Source: Sedimentibacter saalensis (GTDB lineage Bacteria > Bacillota > Clostridia > Tissierellales > Sedimentibacteraceae). Taken from it: DNA of 64,000 nt. The notes under the pieces are model-generated. The model was not told where the DNA came from, made no database searches, and was given only the letters and a program-made list of their open reading frames with translations. A program made the translations under genes and the position numbers. The DNA lies in assembly GCF_007830175.1 (NCBI RefSeq), contig NZ_VLKH01000007.1:62001-126000 (forward strand). The letters run 5' to 3'. Below, piece after piece: positions 58,444 through 64,000 of this stretch. Numbering within the stretch: the stretch's first letter is position 1; the number at the start of each line of letters is the position of its first letter.

Positions 58444-59403
58444 TTGATAAAACCGATACATCTTAAAAGAGGCGACAAGGTTGCCGTTGTTGCTCCTTCT
58501 TCTGCAACTGATTTGAAATCAGTTCAAAATGGAGAATTAAAAGTAAGGGCGCTTGGTCTGGAGCCTGTAATGTTTCCAACATGCTATACAAATTATGGAC
58601 ATCTTTCGGCACGAGATGAAGAACGGGCAAGAGACATAAACAATGCTTTCAGGGATGAAGACATAAAAGGAATAATATGCTTAAGAGGCGGCTATGGAAC
58701 TCCCAGAATATTAGACATGCTTGATTATGACATGATATCAGAAAACCCCAAGGTTTTCGTAGGCTTTTCAGATATTACTGCTCTTCATGTTGCATTCAAT
58801 CAATTATGCGGACTGACAACGTTCCACGGCCCCATGGCAACATCAAACTATGCAAAAATTCAAGGCGAAAGAGTTGATTTTGAATCTTATACATATGAAA
58901 GTCTTGTAAAAAACCTGTTTTCTGATGAACCTATGGGAATACATAAAAATCCCAATGGAGAGCAATTAAAAAGTTATTGCAGAGGCTTGGGTGAGGGAAT
59001 TCTCATTGGAGGAAACCTTACGCTTCTTACTGCCTGCATGGGAACAAAGTATGAGGTGGATACAAGAGACAAAATATTGTTCATTGAAGAAGTAAGCGAA
59101 CCAATTTACAAAATAGACCGAATGCTTACTACGCTTGCCTTGGCAGGGAAGTTCAACCATTGCAGAGGAGTGATTCTCGGCACATTCACAGGGTGTGAAA
59201 GAGAGAAAAAAGCTTATGAGGGAGGATTTGACCTTCCGTTGGAAGACGTGATTGAAAACACAATTGTTCCGTTCGGCAAGCCTGTCATTTACAACTTCAA
59301 GGCAGGACACAGCTTCCCGCAGCCAACTCTTCCGCTTGGAACACAGGTTAAAATAGATGCGGATTTAAAACAGGTTGTTTTTATGGAAAGCGGAGCTATA
59401 TAA
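58444..59403 (+). CDS. Murein LD-carboxypeptidase (peptidase S66 family)
   Basis: A 319-residue S66 serine peptidase starting at TTG 58444 (GGGGG nine bases upstream). Motifs are VAVVAPSSATD at the N-terminus, the nucleophile region VGFSDITALH (about 107-116, Ser), the glutamate in LFIEEVSEPIYKIDRML and the histidine of KAGHSFPQPTLPLG. LdcA removes the terminal D-Ala from L,D-linked murein tetrapeptides; relatives (MccF) cleave microcin-type acyl-AMPs. The neighbours alr, M20 peptidase and D-aminopeptidase favour the peptidoglycan-peptide role. Confidence 0.9.
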   Translation: MIKPIHLKRGDKVAVVAPSSATDLKSVQNGELKVRALGLEPVMFPTCYTNYGHLSARDEERARDINNAFRDEDIKGIICLRGGYGTPRILDMLDYDMISENPKVFVGFSDITALHVAFNQLCGLTTFHGPMATSNYAKIQGERVDFESYTYESLVKNLFSDEPMGIHKNPNGEQLKSYCRGLGEGILIGGNLTLLTACMGTKYEVDTRDKILFIEEVSEPIYKIDRMLTTLALAGKFNHCRGVILGTFTGCEREKKAYEGGFDLPLEDVIENTIVPFGKPVIYNFKAGHSFPQPTLPLGTQVKIDADLKQVVFMESGAI

Positions 59404-59482
59404 ATTAAGAGTTAAGAATTAAGAATTAAGAATTATTAGTCATATATGGCGTTGTCATCCTGAGCTAGCGAAGGATCTCATC
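59402..59482. repeat. AATTAAG arm (copy H) plus GTCATCCTGAG repeat
   Basis: AATTAAGAGTTAAGAATTAA arm (59403-59437) is followed by GTCATCCTGAGCTAGCGAAG (from 59454) and GATCTCATC, an imperfect palindrome ATCCT/AGGAT. The second motif resembles a short repeat scattered through many bacterial genomes. The remaining sequence to 59543 is featureless. Confidence 0.75.
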
Positions 59483-59543
59483 ATTGCGCATTAAAAATTA
59501 CTTAATAACATGAATACAATATTATAGAAATACAGGGGGAAAT

Positions 59544-60698
59544 ATGGAACCATTGTTAAGGGACACTTATGTTGAAATCAACCTGGACAACATTGCGTAC
59601 AACATGAGAAAAATCAAGGAAATAGTAGGAAGCGATGTTTCAATTGCTGCTGTTGTAAAGGCTGATGGTTACGGCCACGGTGCAGCTGATATTGCAGAGA
59701 CGATTATGGAAAACGGCGGCGATTTTCTTGCAGTAGCCACACTCACAGAAGCGCTGCAGCTAAGAAAAAGATTTAAGGATTACAAAATATTCATCATGGG
59801 ATATACTCCGGATGAATATCTTGAATATGTTGTAATAAACAACATTGTACAGACCATTTTTTCAATGAGGCAGGCAAAAATTCTCAGTGAGCTTGGAATG
59901 AAGCACAATAAAAATGCTCATGTACAAATAAAGTATGACACAGGATTTAACCGCCTTGGGTACAAGGACTGCCAGGAAAGCATCGAAGAAATTGATAACA
60001 TATTTGATTTGAAAAACTTAGAAGTTGATGGAATTTTTTCACACTTTGCCCTGGCCGGAAAAAAAGAAGACGAAGAACAATATGAAAAGTTCATGAATGC
60101 TGTAGAGAAACTTGAAGCAATGGGAAGGAAATTTAAATTTAAGCACATTTGCGACAGCATTTCAGGCATTGATTATCCCCAGTACAGGCTCAACATGATA
60201 AGACCCGGAGCAATTGTCTACGGGCTTAAATCATACAAGGATGATTCAGTTAAACTTAAGCAGGCAATGACTTTCAAAACAAGAATTTATCACATTAAAA
60301 CACTGGAAAAAGGGGAAGGCTTAAGCTACGACTATTTGTGGAAAGCTGAAAGAAAATCTTTGGTTGGAACTCTTCCCTTTGGATATGCAGACGGCTACCC
60401 CAGAAACCTTCGTGACAAGGGTTATGTTACAATAAACGGAAAGAAGGCACCAATAATAGGTGTTATATGCATGGATCAGTGCATGGTTGACCTGACTGAC
60501 ATACCGGAAGCAAAAGTTGGAGATGAAGCTGTAATATACGGGGACGGAACTTATAACACAATGGATATCAATGAAGCATCAAGACTGGCCGGAACAAACA
60601 AAAATGAAATAGTGTGCCGCATTACAAGAAGGACACCAAGGGTATACATTAAGGACAATAAATTTTATAAGTTGTCAAACTATTTGTTGCAGGAGTGA
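59544..60698 (+). CDS. alr: Alanine racemase
   Basis: A 384-residue fold-type III PLP enzyme interconverting L- and D-alanine. The PLP lysine is in AVVKADGYGHGA (about 35-46), GFNRLG follows near 135, and the second catalytic base Tyr lies in GLSYDYLW (about 261-268) ahead of FGYADGYPR. Its C-terminal beta domain is complete. GGGGG lies upstream of the ATG. The stop codon overlaps the Shine-Dalgarno region of the M20 peptidase gene, so the two are coupled. Here it may serve catabolism of D-alanine from murein peptides as well as cell-wall supply. Confidence 0.95.
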   Translation: MEPLLRDTYVEINLDNIAYNMRKIKEIVGSDVSIAAVVKADGYGHGAADIAETIMENGGDFLAVATLTEALQLRKRFKDYKIFIMGYTPDEYLEYVVINNIVQTIFSMRQAKILSELGMKHNKNAHVQIKYDTGFNRLGYKDCQESIEEIDNIFDLKNLEVDGIFSHFALAGKKEDEEQYEKFMNAVEKLEAMGRKFKFKHICDSISGIDYPQYRLNMIRPGAIVYGLKSYKDDSVKLKQAMTFKTRIYHIKTLEKGEGLSYDYLWKAERKSLVGTLPFGYADGYPRNLRDKGYVTINGKKAPIIGVICMDQCMVDLTDIPEAKVGDEAVIYGDGTYNTMDINEASRLAGTNKNEIVCRITRRTPRVYIKDNKFYKLSNYLLQE

Positions 60699-60700
60699 TT

Positions 60701-61882
60701 ATGGACATTCAAAACAGAATAAGTGAAATATATGAAGAAATTGTTGATATAAGAAGAGATTTTCATAAAAATCCGGAATTGAGCCAGCAGGAATTCAGGA
60801 CTCAGAAAAAAATTGAGGAGTATTTAAACCTTTGGGGAATCGAAAACTTCAGATGTGCTGAAACAGGAGTTGTAGGGATAATAAGAGGACGACAGGCCGG
60901 AACAACAGTTGGGCTTCGAGGGGACATTGACGCACTTCCCATCAATGAAAAAAGCAACGCATCATACTGCTCCATAAATCCAGGAGCAATGCATGCCTGC
61001 GGACACGATGCCCACACGTCCATACTTCTTGGAGTTGGAAAAATCATGAAGGAAGTAGCAGATAGTGATGAAAGCTTCTTCGGAAATGTGAAGCTGTTCT
61101 TCCAGCCGGCTGAAGAAACAATAGGCGGCGGCAAACGCATGGTTGAGGAAGGATGCATGATTAATCCTGATGTGGACTATATGCTGGGGCTTCATGTTAT
61201 GCCTTACATAGATGCAGGAAAGGTAGAACTTAAGTATGGAAAACTCAATGCATCCACAGATACAATAAAAATAAAGATAAACGGAAAATCAGCCCATGGC
61301 GCTTACCCGGACAAGGGAACAGATGCCATAGTTATTGCAGGAAACATAATTACTTCGCTTCAGACAATTGTTAGCAGAAATATTTCACCGCTTAATTCAG
61401 TTGTAATATCCCTTGGAAAAATTACCGGGGGAGTAAAAGACAATGTGATAAGTGATGAAGTTGAAATGTCAGGAACATTGAGAGCTCTTGATGATGACAC
61501 AAGAAACTTTGTGAAAAAAAGAATAGAAGACATGGTTACAAACACAGCTGCCGCCTACGGGGGAACAGCATACGTCAATTTTTCAGAAGGTTACCAGGCA
61601 CTCATAAACAATGATGAAGTTGTTGACGTGATTAAAGAAAATGCAGAAAAGATTCTTGGAAGAGAAAACATCGTGTTCAAGGAATTTCCAAGCCTTGGAG
61701 CAGAAGATTTTTCATATTTCTCAGATGTTGCTAAGGGTGCGTTTTTCCACCTGGGCTGCGGCGACAGCAAAAACGGCATTGATTCTCCCATTCACACTGA
61801 GTGTTTTGACATTGACGAGAAATGCCTTAAAATAGGAATACAACTTCAAGTTGAAAACATACTGACGTTATTGAACAAGTAA
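60701..61882 (+). CDS. M20 family amidohydrolase (aminoacylase/N-acyl-amino-acid deacetylase-like)
   Basis: About 393 residues from the ATG at 60701 (AGGAG five bases upstream). The M20D pattern is clear: IRRDFHKNPELSQQEF, LRGDIDALPINE, HACGHDAHTS (Cys and His metal ligands, about 100-109), FQPAEETIGGGKRM (catalytic Glu), a lid domain with KSAHGAYPDKGTDAI, and GAEDFSYF near 338. Such enzymes hydrolyse N-acyl amino acids or small peptides. The M20 peptidase at 37.7 kb belongs to a different branch. Its start is two bases past the alr stop. Confidence 0.9.
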   Translation: MDIQNRISEIYEEIVDIRRDFHKNPELSQQEFRTQKKIEEYLNLWGIENFRCAETGVVGIIRGRQAGTTVGLRGDIDALPINEKSNASYCSINPGAMHACGHDAHTSILLGVGKIMKEVADSDESFFGNVKLFFQPAEETIGGGKRMVEEGCMINPDVDYMLGLHVMPYIDAGKVELKYGKLNASTDTIKIKINGKSAHGAYPDKGTDAIVIAGNIITSLQTIVSRNISPLNSVVISLGKITGGVKDNVISDEVEMSGTLRALDDDTRNFVKKRIEDMVTNTAAAYGGTAYVNFSEGYQALINNDEVVDVIKENAEKILGRENIVFKEFPSLGAEDFSYFSDVAKGAFFHLGCGDSKNGIDSPIHTECFDIDEKCLKIGIQLQVENILTLLNK

Positions 61883-61928
61883 ATATCATCCTGAAAAGGG
61901 ATGAAAAATATATTTATGGAGGGGAAAG

Positions 61929-62723
61929 ATGAAAGTATTTATAAGTGTTGATATTGAAGGAATTACCGGAGTTACAGACTGGAGCGAAACTGAGCTTGGC
62001 AACCATGATTACAAGCAGTTTGCAGAGCAAATGACAAAAGAAACTGTTGCTGCATGTGAAGGTGCAATTGCCATGGGAGCTAAGGAAATTTTCATAAAAG
62101 ATGCTCATGATTCTGCAAGAAACATAGATATCACCAAGCTTCCAAGATGTGCAAAATTAAGCCGCGGCTGGACCAGCAGCCCAGATTCAATGGTTGCAGG
62201 ACTTGATGAAACATTTGATGCGGCTATTTTCATAGGATATCATTCCGCTGCAGGAACAGACGGAAGCCCATTGGCTCACACCATGAATTCAGGAAACAAC
62301 TACATGATGGTTAATGGAGAAAAAGCTTCAGAATTCACAATTAATTCATACCTGGCTGCCAACTATGGAGTGCCGGTTGTATTTTTAAGCGGAGACAAAG
62401 CGTTGTGCGACACAGCTAAGAAGTTTAACAAGGGAATTGAAACCGTTGCTGTAAAAGAAGGCTCGGCAGGAGCAACAATTAGCATAAATCCTGACTATGC
62501 ATGTGACCTAATAAAAGAAGGTGTTAAAAACGGCCTAAAACATATAAATGAATGCAAAATTGCCATACCTGAAAAGTTTGAAGTTGAAATAAACTACAAG
62601 GAACACAAAAATGCAAGAAGAGCTTCATTTTTCCCTGGAGTTACACAGACTGGGTCACACACCATAAAATACACAGCAAACAATGTTAAGGATTTTTCTG
62701 TAACAAGGATGTTCATATTATAA
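61929..62723 (+). CDS. D-aminopeptidase (DppA, peptidase M55)
   Basis: A 264-residue zinc peptidase of the DppA family. Zinc ligands appear in ISVDIEGITGV (Asp8, Glu10), KDAHDSARN (His near 60) and GYHSAAGTDGS (His near 104). It cleaves D-amino-acid-containing dipeptides such as D-Ala-D-Ala. Family members form decameric self-compartmentalising rings. GGAGGGG precedes the ATG. It is the last of a run (LD-carboxypeptidase, racemase, M20, DppA) that together could dismantle murein-derived peptides. Confidence 0.93.
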   Translation: MKVFISVDIEGITGVTDWSETELGNHDYKQFAEQMTKETVAACEGAIAMGAKEIFIKDAHDSARNIDITKLPRCAKLSRGWTSSPDSMVAGLDETFDAAIFIGYHSAAGTDGSPLAHTMNSGNNYMMVNGEKASEFTINSYLAANYGVPVVFLSGDKALCDTAKKFNKGIETVAVKEGSAGATISINPDYACDLIKEGVKNGLKHINECKIAIPEKFEVEINYKEHKNARRASFFPGVTQTGSHTIKYTANNVKDFSVTRMFIL

Positions 62724-62749
62724 GAGTTCTAAACCAAGTAAATAGTTAA

Positions 62750-62777
62750 TTGACAAGACTCCTGTTAATAGTATAAT
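62750..62777 (+). promoter_or_regulatory. Promoter ahead of the rlmD-like gene
   Basis: Perfect TTGACA (62750-62755), a 16-bp spacer and a perfect TATAAT (62772-62777); transcription would start near 62784, inside the loop of the surrounding inverted repeat. Confidence 0.8.
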
Positions 62778-62815
62778 TGTAATTAGATTATAAAATAAAT
62801 TAACAGGAGTTTTTA
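62758..62815 (+). terminator. Terminator/SD-sequestering hairpin that encloses a promoter
   Basis: Perfect 12-bp inverted repeat ACTCCTGTTAAT (62758-62769) / ATTAACAGGAGT (62799-62810) followed by TTTTT. The right arm contains the AGGAG ribosome binding site of the next gene; the left arm lies in the promoter spacer. Read-through RNA from dppA would fold and terminate or hide the RBS, while RNA from the internal promoter lacks the left arm. Confidence 0.7.
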
Positions 62816-64000
62816 TGTTTGAAAACGGTCAGATAAAGGAAGTTGAAATAATAGACATTAATCATACAGGCCAAGGTGTTGCCAAGGTTGATAATTTTGT
62901 TGTGTTTGTTGACAATGCAGTTACAGGGGACATTGTTGAAATCGAAATAACAGAAAAGAAGAAAAACTTTGCAGTGGGAAATCTAAAAAGAATCATAAAA
63001 GAATCCCCAAAAAGGATAAAACCTCAATGCAGCTATTATTATGACTGCGGAGGATGCCAGCTCATGCACCTGGATTATGCTGCAAATCTTTTGTATAAGA
63101 AAAACAGAGTTATAAATGAATTAAGAAGGGCTTCTGTAAACATGGATGAAGTGAATATTCATGAAACCATGGGAATGGAAGAACCGTTCAGATACAGAAA
63201 CAAGACTGCTTTTTCAGTTGCAGAAAAAAACAAGGAAATAATCATAGGACCATATGAACAGGGAACATACAATACAGTCAACATATCAGGCTGTCTGCTT
63301 CAGACCACTGAAGCTGACAGGGCAGTGGAGCTTTTTAAAAATCTAATGATAAAGCACAATATAAAGGCCTATGATAAAAGAACAGGAAATGGATCAGTTA
63401 AAAATGTAGTAGTGAGAAGCAGCAGAAAAAATGAATTGATGTTTATAGTAGTAACTTCATCTGAAAATTTCCCGGCTAAAGAAAAACTAGTTCAGGAGCT
63501 CACGATAGCTATAAAAGAAATAAAGACTGTTGTACAAAATATAAATCCCAAAAACACAAACCTTGTAATGGGACATAAAAACATAACATTGTATGGTAAA
63601 GGAACAATAACAGACACCATAGGAAATCTTACATTCACAATTTCTCCGGAAACATTTTTTCAAATAAATCCACAGCAAACCGAGAAACTTTATGAAAAGG
63701 CAATCCAGTATGCGGATTTAAAAAAAGATCAGGTTTGTTTTGACATTTACTGCGGCATAGGAACAATATCCCTTATGGCTGCAAGAAATGCAAAAAAAGT
63801 ATACGGCGTTGAAATAGTAGAACAGTCAATAATAAATGCAAAAGAAAACGCAGCTGCAAACAACATTAATAATGCAGAGTTTTTTGCAGGAAAGGCAGAA
63901 GTTGTTCTGCCTAAGCTCTACAAAAAAAACATAAAAGCTGACGTTGTAATTGTTGACCCCCCAAGAAAGGGATGCGAAAAAGAAGTTATAGACACAATAA
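62815..64000 (+). CDS. 23S rRNA (uracil-5-)-methyltransferase, RlmD/RlmCD type, N-terminal part
   Basis: The frame stays open from the ATG at 62815 to the window end (395 codons), so the 3' end is missing. A TRAM domain (about 1-60, EIIDINHTGQGVAKVDN) is followed by the Fe-S cysteines CSYYYDCGGCQLMHLDY (three of four; the fourth is probably in SGCLLQTT), a central domain, SAM-binding FDIYCGIGTISLMAA (about 309-323) and the VDPPRKGC motif (about 381-388). It would methylate U747 and/or U1939 of 23S rRNA. AGGAG lies five bases before the ATG, within the hairpin described above. Confidence 0.92.
   Translation, partial: MFENGQIKEVEIIDINHTGQGVAKVDNFVVFVDNAVTGDIVEIEITEKKKNFAVGNLKRIIKESPKRIKPQCSYYYDCGGCQLMHLDYAANLLYKKNRVINELRRASVNMDEVNIHETMGMEEPFRYRNKTAFSVAEKNKEIIIGPYEQGTYNTVNISGCLLQTTEADRAVELFKNLMIKHNIKAYDKRTGNGSVKNVVVRSSRKNELMFIVVTSSENFPAKEKLVQELTIAIKEIKTVVQNINPKNTNLVMGHKNITLYGKGTITDTIGNLTFTISPETFFQINPQQTEKLYEKAIQYADLKKDQVCFDIYCGIGTISLMAARNAKKVYGVEIVEQSIINAKENAAANNINNAEFFAGKAEVVLPKLYKKNIKADVVIVDPPRKGCEKEVIDTI

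Noticed and set aside
1-64000. tRNA/rRNA genes, transposases, integrases, toxin-antitoxin or defence genes
   Set aside because: No sequence in the window gave recognisable motifs for any of these; the mobile-like content is limited to short palindromic repeats.

Overview
The window reads as one contiguous piece of chromosome from a low-GC, Gram-positive anaerobe, most likely a Clostridia-class amino-acid fermenter (Sedimentibacter/Tissierellales-like; this placement is inference from gene content, no phylogeny was run). Supporting signs are the AT-rich sequence, strong AGGAGG-type ribosome binding sites with frequent TTG/GTG starts, a T-box riboswitch, rubrerythrin, a Crp/Fnr regulator paired with an Fe-S protein, and the threonine dehydrogenase / 2-amino-3-ketobutyrate ligase pair. 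About 58 protein genes are visible, nearly all on the + strand. No rRNA, tRNA, CRISPR array, prophage or classical insertion sequence was found.

Layout. 1-4.4 kb: 3' end of recQ, rsmI, a DUF554 membrane protein, an NhaC-type antiporter and an unusual lactate/malate dehydrogenase homologue. 4.5-6.5 kb: GTP-dependent PEP carboxykinase behind a promoter and two identical dyads. 6.5-10.1 kb: a T-box leader (probably tyrosine), then a 102-bp tandem repeat block, then a three-gene ABC transporter of the TrpXYZ type. 10.1-18 kb: truA; a divergent Fe-S protein / Crp-Fnr regulator pair sharing a perfect 14-bp palindrome; a GNAT protein; a YhaO/YhaN-like nuclease-ATPase pair with a second phosphoesterase. 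18-24.5 kb: tdh-kbl, ilvE, and a convergent Ca2+ P-type ATPase. 24.6-29.3 kb: greA, DUF1385, prmC-prfA (the release factor and its methylase), rqcP and rubrerythrin. 29.6-35.2 kb: argH, malic enzyme, an N-acyl-D-amino-acid deacylase-like enzyme and a YfcC-type transporter. 35.3-37.6 kb: a regulator with two MerR domains and an ABC export pair, with two near-identical 19-bp-spacer promoters. 37.7-46.4 kb: M20 peptidase, murB, PHP phosphatase, rapZ, yvcK, a PAS-PP2C phosphatase, pgi, and a CvfB-like protein with a long basic tail. 46.4-55.4 kb: a nucleoside uptake and salvage operon (deoD, ADP-ribosylglycohydrolase family protein, BMP lipoprotein, ATPase, two permeases, nucleoside hydrolase, ribokinase). 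55.5-64 kb: two cold-shock proteins on the - strand, two LCP cell-wall ligases, LD-carboxypeptidase, alanine racemase, M20 peptidase, D-aminopeptidase, and the 5' part of an RlmD-type rRNA methyltransferase cut by the window end.

How it fits together. Several blocks serve use of peptides, amino acids and nucleosides: threonine cleavage (tdh-kbl), branched-chain transamination, deacylation of N-acyl-amino acids, degradation of peptides containing D-amino acids (LD-carboxypeptidase, racemase, M20, D-aminopeptidase), and nucleoside import with phosphorolysis or hydrolysis. PEP carboxykinase, malic enzyme, Pgi and YvcK belong to the C4/gluconeogenic node.

The most unusual non-coding content is a set of small palindromic repeats. 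One has AATTAAGAATT-type arms around variable central hairpins, and several copies supply the stop codon of the preceding gene. A second is a GTAGGGG hairpin family whose stems covary. A third is the 102-bp in-frame repeat behind the T-box. Other regulatory observations worth checking are the paired MerR-type promoters, the promoter nested inside a terminator/SD hairpin ahead of the rlmD-like gene, and the twin dyads ahead of pckG. I see no clearly new multi-gene defence or biosynthetic system. The best candidates for something undescribed are the ADP-ribosylglycohydrolase-like enzyme in the nucleoside operon, the atypical dehydrogenase, and the repeat families.
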